A stretch of DNA of 64,000 nt from Cycas panzhihuaensis (Eukaryota > Cycadophyta): the NCBI GenBank assembly GCA_023213395.1, contig CM041465.1:164307741-164371740 (forward strand). The letters are read 5' to 3'. The notes beneath the pieces are model-generated. The model searched no databases. It was given only the letters and a program-made list of their open reading frames with translations, and had not been told where the DNA came from. The first letter of the stretch is position 1; each line of letters opens with the position of its first letter. Positions 22,859 to 32,946 of this stretch are shown one piece after another. Position numbers and translations under genes: made by a program.

Positions 22859-24599
22859 GATGTCTAAAATATATATCCTATCTATTTATAAAGGTATGCT
22901 AAACTAAGATCTATGTCTCAGTGTCTCCAATCCTAATAACCTCTGATAGTTTAGATATTTTTTCCTAATGGCATATATGCTTATAAGTAGTAACTTAGGG
23001 ACCCAATATATCTAAAGGTACATAGGCACTATAGAAGGATCAATCACCCCCCTAATATTATTGACCCACTTATATCAGATTTACGACCTGAATAGTAGAT
23101 CCTCGTCTAAGGAAATACTTAACAACCAAGGTTCTCACCCCCTTTAGGCCTAGCCTGGTCTCCAAACTCTAAGGTTTCGGGGTATAACACCTCAGCCTAC
23201 TATTTAATACACATGATAACCAATGTTTTTCTCTATTATCTATAGATTTAAAAAAGGTCCACTAGCATATGTAAAGTGGTAGCTTCAAGGGTCTTAATCA
23301 TTCCTTTGTAACACTGGTAATTAGGTGGTTTAATTCAAGTATTATTTTTTTTATGTTTAAATTTTTTTTTCTTTATAATTAAAATTTAAAAATTTTATCT
23401 TTAAGTAGTAAAAATATGAAACAAAAAAAAAAACCTAAAAATTTAAAAAACTACCTATAACTGATTAAAAATTAGGCTTAAAAATGATTTAAAATGATTA
23501 AAAAAATTAAATTTAGGTTAGGGACCTTTATAAAAAATAGAATATTCTGTGAATATGATAATTTTTATAACCTAAAGTTTTTAAACTTCATAAAAAATAA
23601 AAATAAAATGATGAGATTTTAAAAAATGACAAAACAAAGTTGGATATAGAGGGTCAATTATCTCTCTTAGAGTTATGAAATTTTACTTTTATTCTTCTAA
23701 TAAGAAGATGACATAATTAAGATCAGTTTAAGCAGTTGTATGTCAAAGTTTCATCAACTAAATAGTAAACTGGAATAAGTTGAAGCCAATAATTTCACCC
23801 AAATCCACAATCTGCAATCAATCAAGCAAATTTTCTAATGAAAAAACATAGTTATAGCCTTTGTTTGCCTCTTAACCTCAATTAGTCTCACACCTAGATT
23901 GTAGGTTGTCAAATGCAAGCTTACACAGAGGTAACCGTTATGCAGTTAAAGAGAAGCAACATTGGCTTCATATAGAGGAGATCTGAGGATATATTATTTA
24001 TCACACTCCCACAAGAATACAATTGATTACTGTTATAGCCATAAATATATTTGCTAAGCATTATCATGCAGAGCTAGAATGATCACGTAATAAAGAGAAA
24101 CAAATGACAAGGAATGACATCCTTAAGAGAGGCAATGACTCATCAAAGCATATAAGGATAAGCTCAAACAAATGACAGCCAACACAAAAAATAAAGAACT
24201 TGTGCAAGCACGAAGAGAGGGGCATAACTCATACAAAAGAAAAAAAAAAGCTAACCACGTAAAGATTACAACCACAGCTTTATTTATCACTTGTACAGTC
24301 CCAATATGACTCAGATGACTTCCTCCAATGACATTGAACTTAGTTTCTACACATGTTCATGCTTGGAATACTTTAGAAGTAAATAGAATATTATCACATC
24401 ACAAGAATCACTTGTTTGATGTTAATCTTACATCTAAGGCTATTTTGGATTCAATACAAATCTTAGCAAAGCTTTATATAGCAAATAATATGAAAAGATG
24501 TTTATATCTATAGAGAGTTTTTAATGTTATAGAGTTAGTTACAACACAATGTTATGGAGCTAGCCCCAAAGGTAGGCTAAAAGCAGCTCTAATACCAAG
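22859..24599 (-). other. 1.7-kb leader of T with primer binding site
   Basis: The minus-strand tggtattagagc at 24586-24597 differs by one C-to-T from the initiator-Met tRNA primer site and lies two bases inside the LTR. The rest is AT-rich and without convincing genes; the frame at 24328-24513 on the plus strand has no known motif. Confidence 0.8.
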
Positions 24600-25079
24600 T
24601 GAAAGAGGGAGGATTAGTCCTAGTTTAGACCTAAGTTCCAATCTCACTCACATGTATAATGCACAATATTCAATAAATAACATTCAATAAACATTTTCAC
24701 AAAGGAGACGATGAATTATTTAAAAGCTCCAAAATAATCACTTGCATTAAATCTCAATGAAGATATATTATAGGATACATGTTACATATAAAAGCCTCAC
24801 ATAACCAATAAAATAAGCAGTTACAAGAGGCTTATGGAATAATAAATATAAGATCATGTAAGGTGACAATTAGCACCTTACATGATTAAATCACACTTAC
24901 ATTGTTTTAATGTAATGAGCAAAAGTGCCCCCACAAACAGAGGCTCACAATAGTAAGTTGTGACTTAACCCATTTATAATAATAACACCGTCAACACAAA
25001 TTAATTACAAGACATTACAAATGTACAATACAATTCATCATTCATGAATTAATGAATTCAATCATTAATTCTTCTATCA
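24600..25079 (-). repeat. 5' LTR of T
   Basis: 480 bp, plus-strand TGAAAGAGGGAGG...TTCTATCA. It is the direct repeat of 17812-18291 with scattered substitutions, which suggests an old insertion. Confidence 0.93.
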
Positions 25080-25084
25080 GTAAG

Positions 25085-25409
25085 TCCCTAAACATGAAGC
25101 TCCCTAGTCACATGGAGAGATAAATAGCTAAAGTTTGTTTAGGCATATTTTAGTAGTCTAATTTAAAATTTGAGAATATAATCCTATCTAGAATTAATTT
25201 CTCTACATTTTAATAGTGGTCACATTTTTATATTCTAACATCTTGTGTCCTAACCAAGGTTGTATTATTTTTTTGATACTTTGTATAGTGACTAAAGACC
25301 CATAAACATAAAAAATAATAAAACAATCATTGTATATGGTGTGTTTGGGCTACCTAGTGCCTATTTTTATATTTGTTAGTGCCTATTCATAAAATAATAT
25401 TAGGTGAAA
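25085..25409 (+). other. leader of element Z, right part
   Basis: Resumes after the right target duplication of T and leads into the gag of Z. AT-rich, no gene seen. Confidence 0.45.
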
Positions 25410-25963
25410 AATCAATTCAACTCTTAGAAATATAAGTTGGTTAGTGCAAAAAATTATGGCATGTAAAAGTCTAGAGGACCAACTTATTAAGAATGAATAA
25501 GTTGTAGATATATGTGGAAGGAAAGGTAACTAAGCTAGATGAAACTATTACCTCTACTCATAAAAGTGCTAAGTTTGAAGCCAAGAATGATTTTAACATG
25601 GGTTTGACTAACATGTTTATCAATATGATTCTAATGGAGAATGTAAGAAAGGCGAAGACACCTAAGAAGGCATCGAAAGCCATAACATTTATATTTGAGA
25701 TGATAAATGATACAAAGATATTTATTTTGAAAAATCAATTATACAATCTGAGAATAATTGGATCTATGGTTAAACTCTCTAAGAGGTATAAACAGTCTAA
25801 AATTACTTAGAGAATGTTAGAGAGACTATTCATGATAAATACATCATTATTGTTGTGTTGAGGAGTTTGTTAAAGAAATAAGAAAATTTTGTGATGAGTT
25901 TTATCCCCTCAAAAAAAAGTTAGGGAAATCTCATTTACTAAATTAAAAGCATTATTGTTGCAA
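25410..25963 (+). pseudogene. copia gag of Z, N-terminal and central part
   Basis: Coding blocks WHVKV, a degenerate EDQLIKNE, YVEGKVTKLDETITS, KSAKFEAKND, TPKKASKAITFIFEMINDTK and FILKNQLYNLRI are in the order of a plant copia Gag (UBN2 domain). ISFTKLKALLLQ then ends abruptly at 25963, where the first LTR copy of W begins. The zinc knuckle resumes beyond W near 29.24 kb. The open part 25514-25810 codes 98 residues. Confidence 0.75.
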
Positions 25964-26252
25964 TATTACAAGCCCAATGTGAAGTCAATTTAAAAGAGAG
26001 AATAAGAAGTCATTTTTTTTAGAAAGAAAATAAGTAGGCCTTTAGGTATTTTTATAAATAAGGAAGGTATAATCATTTATTATCGTCTTTGGATTATTAC
26101 TTATCTTATTAGGATAATGGTCTAAAGCCATTGAGGGACTATTGTGCCTTGGGAGGATCCCCTCATCTAAAAGAGGGCTACTATTTTGAAAATCTCATAT
26201 GATATTTTATATTTCTAAATTTTCTATCATTAAATTAAAGTGAGTACACAAT
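25964..26252 (+). repeat. LTRa of W, internally deleted
   Basis: Starts TATTACAAGC (TG changed to TA) and follows LTRb/LTRc through the ggatcccc and agggctac blocks. It lacks about 90 bp before the ctatcattaaat block near the end. It abuts LTRb with at most two bases between them. Confidence 0.75.
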
Positions 26253-26640
26253 TGTTGTAAGCTTAATATGAAGTTGGTTTTAAGGAAAAGAATAAGAAGT
26301 TAATTTTTTAGAGAGCGAATAAATAGGCCTTAGCTTATTATTATAAATAAGGGAGCCCTAGTCAAATATCATCATATTTGGATTATTATTTATTTTGTTA
26401 GAATAATGGCATAAAGCCATTATGGCACTATGGTGCCTTAGGAAGATCCCCTTGGCTCGAAGAGGGCTACTATTTTGAGAAACTCATTTGATAATTTATA
26501 TTTTTAAAAATATTATTATATTTTAAATTTAATATTATATTGTTACTCCATTGTGGATATAGTTTCACTATGATATTTTGATTTATTTTTTAATTCTTGT
26601 TATTAAATTTCATGGTCTTTGCTATAACTAGTATCAGAGC
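26253..26640 (+). repeat. LTRb of W and primer binding site
   Basis: TGTTGTAAGC... about 375 bp, then tagtatcagagc, one base from the initiator-tRNA complement. This is the functional 5' LTR of W. Confidence 0.82.
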
Positions 26641-28695
26641 ATAGTTTTGGATAATTAGAGTTTTATCGAAGATTTGTAATATTGGAGGTGTAAATAAATG
26701 AATTTAGAAAAGGTAACTATATATTTGAAATGACCAGACCTATATCATAAATTTTGATTAGTTATACTAAATGATTTAGAAGAAATTTGTGAAAGTTATG
26801 AGGGTTTCAATGTTGAGCTATTGAGCTCTTATAATCATTATCTATAAGATTAAAATATCTCAATTTTAATTAACTATAACAAAGGTTATAGGCATCTGAC
26901 TAGATTAAATATGTTTTAAATAAGTGGTCCTTGGAGTCTACTTTCTACTATAAATGGTTTTAGTTCAATTAGATATCAAGATTAAAAGTTATCTTCATTT
27001 TAGTAACATGTACAATTATAATATCTAAAATGCTAAATTTTGATCCACATTAAAAGGGCCATAACTTCTACTATAAGTATTAGAATATACCATTTGAATC
27101 GTTAGAATCCTAGTCTAGAGGTCTTTCAAATGAGTTATCACTTGAAAATTTTTTACATAATATTTATAAGAGAAATTACCATCCAAATTACATTAAAAAA
27201 TTGAAATGATTAATAGTTAGTGCAGATTAAACCATTCAAGATGGATAATAATGTGTAGACTATCTTAGAAATGTTAGAGGATTTAGAAAAAAGGCATTGG
27301 GAAATTTCTTATAAAATTGAGAGGATAGAAAAAGATCCCAGAAAGAGAAATTATAGAAGAACCAATACAATTGCATGGACAATATAGGGATACAAGAGAT
27401 TAGGAGCAAGAAAAACTCACTTGTGAGGAAGTCAAGGTCAAAGAAGAAATAATAAAACACTATGATTTAGATGATGATCAACTTATGAAGGAGTGATGTA
27501 AATCTATTAATGAGCATTTAAAAGAGTATCTAATGGAGATATAAGAATTTGAGTGGTATGAAGAATAACCTAAGCATCCCAAGAAAGGGTCTAAGTAATC
27601 AAGAAAATCTAACAAGGTATTCAACATGGTTTTTAATATCATTTTGCATATATCCATTCCCTTTAGTAGTTTTATTATTTCTTTTTATTGTCCTCATTAT
27701 ATATATTTTAAAAGCCCTCCAACGCATGTTTAAAAATATCCTATAGTTGAATTTATCAATTTCTAATTCCTTATAGAAGAATTCTCAATTCAACTTTAGT
27801 CCCATCATCCAAGTCCTAATTTCCACACAATTTCATCTCTTAGGAAGTCACCTCTACACCCTTTCTAAGACCCTTAACAAAACCCCTTTCCCATAAAGAG
27901 TGTCCAACACTAATTCTGTATCCATCCCTTATTAAATTTTTATCTCTTAAGATTGTTGATCACTACTATTGCAATCATTCTTTATTTCCCATTATATTTT
28001 TTCCCACAAATTACTCTTTTATCTATTACCCTGCTAAGATCTCTAGAAATCCAACTAATCAATTACTCATCGTGACCCATAATCTTATGTGTACCCTATG
28101 TCAAATCAATTTCCGAATTACATATGCCTCTCAACATATATTTCCTATGCCCCTACTTCCCACACATACAAAATGCTTGCTAATCATGTCATTAATGTCC
28201 ACATTTCCTTTATTATCCAATCTTTCTTATGAAATGGTTAATATTTATAAGAAATACCTGTTATGTGACCATCATATCTATTCTTACCACTTTATTGCTT
28301 ATTCTCCATACATACCTATTTCTTCTCCATAAACATTTTCAACATTTGTAATCCCCCACTCTTTCCCTCCATCTATTTCAATATAGTCCTCCTTTTAAAG
28401 TTAAAAACTTATGGACAAAATATGTAAACAAAAAATAGGTTTTCAATTAGGTGTTCTTAGTAATATACAAGTTCTAGGACTATTTTTATACAAATAGAGA
28501 TACAAACTCATCTGGTTCTAAAAGAAAATAATTACATGCATACATTACACATCAATTATTTCCATAAGATTGTATAAGGACAGAAAAAATTATTATGATA
28601 TATAGGCCTTAGTAGATGGTGGATTGAAGATCAAGTAGAAAGTGGTTCTAAACAATTCCTCATGCAATATTTATACTTCAAGAGTAGAGTATTTT
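26641..28695 (+). other. non-coding interior of W
   Basis: No retroviral domain can be read. The part 27.6-28.4 kb is strongly pyrimidine-rich on the plus strand, giving open frames rich in Ser, Pro, Leu and Phe that I regard as composition. The size and lack of genes class W as a non-autonomous LTR element that would depend on a copia helper. Confidence 0.6.
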
Positions 28696-29082
28696 AAGGG
28701 GAGGAGAGTTGTTACAAGCTTAATATGAAGTCAATTTTAAAAGAGAAAATAAGAAGTCTTTTCTTTATAGAGAAAATAAGTAGGCCTTCACCTATTTCTA
28801 TAAATAAGAGAACCTTAATCATTTATCATCATCTTTGGATTATTATTTATTTTATTGGGACAATGGGATAAATCCATTCTGGCACTATGGTGCCTTGGGA
28901 GGATCCCCTTACCACAAGGAGGGCTACAATTCTAAGAAACATATGATAATTTTGTATTTTTTGAAATATTATTTTATTGTAAATTTAATATTATGTTGTT
29001 ACTCCATTGTGGGCATGATTTCACTCTTATATTCTATTTTATTTTTAAATTTCTATCATTAAATATCGTGTGCTTCACTACA
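28696..29082 (+). repeat. polypurine tract and LTRc (3' LTR) of W
   Basis: The purine run aaggggaggagag at 28696-28708 leads into TGTTACAAGC at 28710. The LTR ends ...cttcactaca at 29082, followed by tgtaa. The 75-codon frame at 28835-29062 lies wholly inside this LTR and is not a gene. Confidence 0.85.
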
Positions 29083-29087
29083 TGTAA

Positions 29088-29929
29088 TATGAGAATATTC
29101 TAAAGGACAACAATGTTGGAAATTTCTCTAGGGATTTTTTAGCTAAATTTAAGAGGAAGAAACCATTTATTCTCAAGAAGAAGCAGAGCCCACAGAAATA
29201 GATTATTTAGAAGAAATAACAAAAGTTGTGTTATTATTACAACAAACCAGATCACTTCAAAAACTATTGTAAGAAGTTATAGGTTGATCAATATAATTAG
29301 AAGAAGAGTGATCAATAGAACTAGAGAAACAAGAAACTATAGTCGAGACACTTTTTTTTGTCATACTTTATGCTTAAGTGACAAGGAAAAGGAGCTCTTC
29401 ATGGAAGATTCAGAAACAAATCATAAATTATATGATGTTTGGTATATTGGTTCAAGATCTTGTAGATACATGACAAGCATGCTTGAATGGTTTAGACACA
29501 CAGAGGAGACTATTGGATAGATAATCACCTTGGGGGACAACAAAGTGTTGAGAACATAGAAGGCATAGGAGAGGTTCTAACCATTACACCTGATGGAAAG
29601 AACTACTACATGAAGGATATGATGTATATGTTAAGATTGAAAAAACATTTAATCTCCATTAACTAGATTGAAGATAATGAGATTTGTATTCTTTTCAAGG
29701 ATGGAAAGGCTATTATCAATGACTGTGATAAGAAAGTCATAGTCGAAGGTGTTAGAGATGGTGGTCTTTATCGACTCTTAAAAAAATCTGTAAACCAAAG
29801 AGCTCTTACTATTGATGTAACTTGTAAAAATTAATTATTACATTAAAAAATTTGACATTTACACTACTCTTGTCTTTATTTAATATATAAATTAAAAATG
29901 GCTTATGGTCTTCTAGAATTAAAACCAAA
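29088..29929 (+). pseudogene. copia gag zinc knuckle and protease of Z, broken
   Basis: The knuckle CYYYNKPDHFKNYC near 29230-29275 keeps the first Cys, His and last Cys of C-x2-C-x4-H-x4-C but has Tyr at the second Cys. The protease follows at about 29430-29520: VWYIGSRSCRYMTSMLEWF aligns with WxIDSGxSxHMT-M, with the catalytic Asp and Gly lost. Later blocks include TLGDNKVL, YYMKDMMYMLRLKKHLISIN and VRDGGLYRLL of the pre-integrase region. Confidence 0.78.
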
Positions 29930-30770
29930 TAATACTTTGTGTGAACTTTATATCATGGAAAAAATAGCATAGCGAGAAGTTTTAGAAAGACAAAGCTTTA
30001 GGAGCAATAGAGAAGCTTGGTTATGTCTACTCAAACATCTATGGTATGAGACCAACCACTTCTATTGAAGATGCAAGATATTTCTTGACCTTTGTTGATG
30101 ATTTTTTGAGGAAATTTTGATATATTCCATAATTAAGAAATCCTAAACCTTTGATATTTTAAGGGAATTCAAGGAAAAAATAGAGAATAAAAGTGGTTAA
30201 AGGTTGGAAATTCTCAAATTATGCAATAGAGGAAAATACACCTCCAAAGCATTTGTGCAATTTTATAAGGACCATGAAATCAAGAAATAATTGACAACAA
30301 CATATACACCTCACATAATGGAGTTACTAAAAGGATGAATAAGATTTTAGTTGAAAAGTCAAATCGATGATAAAAGGGAGAAATCTCTCAGTCTTTTTTT
30401 AAAAAGTAATTTACATAATAATGTATTTAACAAGCCATAATTCCATAAAGGCTATATAGAACATGACACTAAAGGAAGCTTGGGTGGGTAGCAAACTAAC
30501 AGTGATCCATCTAAAAACGTTTAAGAGCACTACATACATGCTTGTTCCAAAGGAAAAGTGTCACAAAATTAATGATAAAAGTTCCAACCATATCTTCATC
30601 AGGTATTATAAAGAGTGTAAGGTGTATTAGGTGTTTGAGTTGGCAACCAAAAAGGTTCATACAACTTAGGATGTTATTATTGAAGAAGGTGATAAGTAGG
30701 ATACAAACTTGGATACTTTGAAGATGTGATAAGATAAAGGGATGAATATTAAGGAGCAACCTGAATATGA
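29930..30770 (+). pseudogene. copia integrase of Z, broken
   Basis: Recognised blocks: KLGYVYSNIYGMRPTTS, RYFLTFVDDFLRKF (the FIDDFSRK block), the decayed TPPKHL region, and NLSVFF to SHNSIKAI-stop-NMTLKEAW corresponding to the NRxPTKAV...TPEEAW segment. HIFIRYYKECKVY corresponds to the C-terminal FIGY...KAYRL block. Stops are frequent and most catalytic residues cannot be confirmed. Confidence 0.7.
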
Positions 30771-31039
30771 TTTTTGAAGAGAAAATTTTATTAAGCTTAA
30801 ATATAAGCTAGAACTAGTTAGTACACTAACTTAAGTTGAGTTGGAAGGTAAGGAGGAGCACTAAGATGTGTAATCTAAGGTCACTTTACCTACTAAGAAA
30901 CTTCCTAAATGGTATCTAAAGACCATTGTAGAAGCTCAAGAATAAGTTGATAATGGAACTAGATTCAATCAAATTTTCTTTAATGGTAGAGCTTCTTAAT
31001 GCTAATGATTCTTCAAGTTTTGAGGAGGTGTGTTATGAA

Positions 31040-31546
31040 TAGTAGTGGAGAATAAAAATGGATGATGAAATCTATGTTGTGAAGTGGAAAAAAACTTGAA
31101 ACTTAGTTAAATTACTAGTAAAAAAGCAAGCAATTGATTGTAGATGGGTTTATAAGACCAAACACAAGTCTAATGGCTCAACTAATAAGTGAAAGCTAAA
31201 ATGGTAGTTAAAGGTTCCGAGTAAGTAGAAGGTATTGATTACTAGGAAACATTTGCTTCAATAGTAACAATGGTAGGAATGAGACCAATACTAGTAATAG
31301 ATAGTTAGTATAAATGGTAGGTATATTAGCTTGATGTCAAGAGCACCTTCCTTAACGATAATCTTATATAAGAAGTCTATCTAGAGTAACCACTTTGGTA
31401 TATTATAAAAAAGAAAGAATAGCTTATGTGCCACTTAAAGGAAACTTTGTATGGGTTAAAGTAAGCTCTAAGAGTTTGGTATTTCAAGATTGATTAGTAT
31501 TTTCTATAGAATGAATTTAAGAGATCACTGATTGATTCAAAATTTT
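31040..31546 (+). pseudogene. copia RT of Z, N-terminal half up to the X insertion
   Basis: Contains KKQAIDCRWVYKTKHKSNGS, a decayed QLDVKSTFLN block, KETLYGLK-x-ALRVWYFKID, and then FKRSLIDSKF. It stops at 31546, where X begins. The next residues, FYVKVEDQ, are found 26 kb away at 57697 onwards, so the RT was split by one insertion. Confidence 0.8.
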
Positions 31547-31577
31547 GAAGGATTTTCTAAGAAGCTCTAATACCAAA
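31547..31577 (-). other. primer-site copy outside the 3' LTR of X
   Basis: Between the Z target site and the 3' LTR lies gaagg...gctctaatacca. Its minus strand reads tggtattagagc (31564-31575), a primer binding site, then ~17 bases that end in a second copy of the LTR terminus (ccttc). A primer site should not lie beyond the 3' LTR. Confidence 0.7.
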
Positions 31578-31923
31578 TGAAGGATTTGAAAGCATGGAGA
31601 CTGAGTAGAGCAATAAGCAAATAATCAACCCATTATTAAGTATGAGCACAAACCAAATATCTTTATTCAAGCCATGTTTGAGAGTGTGTACATATTTTCA
31701 AATGAAGGTGGTTTCTAAAGACATCAAAGTTTATCACCTTAGTAAATATATAGTTTAAGGGAGGAGGGAAACCTTCTCAACCTCTAAAATTTAAAATATA
31801 TTAAAATAATGCTTAACTAAAGTAACACTTAAACTTAGCTTACTTACCTTCACATGTGTGCACTCACATGTGTAAATGGTAGGAGTGTGGTGATAAACAT
31901 TAACCCCAGCATTCTCCTTTTTA
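31578..31923 (-). repeat. 3' LTR of X and polypurine tract
   Basis: On the minus strand: aaaaaggagaa then TGCTGGGGTTAATG... ending ...AATCCTTCA. It matches the split partner at 45412-45506 plus 57457-57695 along its whole 334 bp. It contains the palindromic-looking cacatgtgtgcactcacatgtg. Confidence 0.9.
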
Positions 31924-31942
31924 ATAGTCATCACGAACATCT

Positions 31943-32760
31943 TCAATTTTCTTTAAACTTGCGGTACATGTATTTGAGGTAGGCTTTGAGTAAGTAATTG
32001 ACCAAATGCCCTTTCACTTTGTCTTCATCTTTATGCATCTTTGTCCTTATATAGTGGTTTCCTTCAACATAGTTTGGTTCAACCGATCTCCAAGTGGGTG
32101 TGACTTGCTTCAAATAGAGAAGAGTGGCTACATCTTTTACTTTATCTTTTGGAATCTTTGTTACACCATTATCATGTGCGTCAATATGATTATTCATTGG
32201 ATTTGAGTCTTATACATTAGTCTTTTCAACATAAAAAATCTGCTCTGACATCTGTCTCATATGTGTAATATCATCATAGTTAAATTCATTCAAATTGAGG
32301 GTTTCTCCCCCATAAATAAATTCTAGTGTGTTCTAAATAGATTTGGATGTAGTTAATTCACCAACATTAGTGAATACATCATCATTTATTATACTAAAGA
32401 TTAAAGTTATGATTTCATTATCATTTCTTAGGTTTTCTTTAAAATTTTTCTCTTCCTCTAAGTAATTATATGCAACAAATTTCTAAATATATTTTGCAAT
32501 AAGAAGTATTTTCAATAATCTTTTCCATACATAAAAATTGGTCCCATCATGTGTGGGAATTAACACATCATCCAAATACATGGTTATTTGTAATACATTT
32601 AGTTTATGAGCTCGAATGAATAAATGAAGACCTTTAATGTATGAATAACATAAAGTGGACAATCAATGTTTTTCAACAAATATAAATCCCTTAATCAAGG
32701 TAAGAAAGTAATGCGATCAAATGCATATCTTTTTTTGAGACAAACGTTTTCTTTTTTCAT
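31943..32760 (-). pseudogene. RT-like and gag-like coding scraps in X
   Basis: Minus-strand reading gives LNVLQITMYLDDVLIPTH near 32560-32620, which has the YLDD shape of a reverse transcriptase catalytic site (closer to gypsy-type YLDD than copia YVDD). Further on, SKSI-stop-NTLEFIYGGE near 32310-32350 resembles copia Gag (IWxxLxxxYGG). Finally there is an 84-codon open stretch at 31943-32197 without known motif. RT-like before gag-like is not a normal order, so this may be a mosaic. Identity is tentative. Confidence 0.4.
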
Positions 32761-32946
32761 AGAACTAAATCAATTAATGAGTCTTTTTACTTCTAAATAA
32801 TCAAAAGAGTGCTAAATGATATGCAACCTAGTTTTTAATTTGATATGATATAGAGAAACAAGGATCTTGCTCTTTTGATGCTTTAACCATGAAAATATGA
32901 AATCTAACTACTTTTAATGATACAGAGATAAATATTCAATGATATT

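Larger units (their letters stand above)
17812..25079 (-). mobile_element. complete but decayed Ty1/copia retrotransposon T
   Basis: Two 480-bp LTRs (17812-18291 and 24600-25079) bound a full copia interior on the minus strand. Primer site 24586-24597, then gag, protease, integrase, RT, RNase H, and a polypurine tract at 18292-18303. Flanking 5-mers gtgag (17807-17811) and gtaag (25080-25084) are a target duplication with one transition. The element lies in the leader of Z. All coding parts contain stops. Confidence 0.92.
25964..29082 (+). mobile_element. non-autonomous LTR element W with order LTR-LTR-internal-LTR
   Basis: Three copies of one LTR are present. LTRa 25964-26252 is internally shortened. 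LTRb is 26253-26628 and LTRc 28710-29082. LTRb is followed by primer site tagtatcagagc (26629-26640); LTRc is preceded by polypurine tract aaggggaggagag (28696-28708). The ~2.05-kb interior has no gag or pol. The flanking 5-mers tgcaa (25959-25963) and tgtaa (29083-29087) form one target duplication for the whole object, which interrupts the gag of Z. Confidence 0.82.

Noticed and set aside
28835-29062. 75-codon plus-strand frame
   Set aside because: It lies wholly within LTRc of W and is not conserved as a frame in LTRb.
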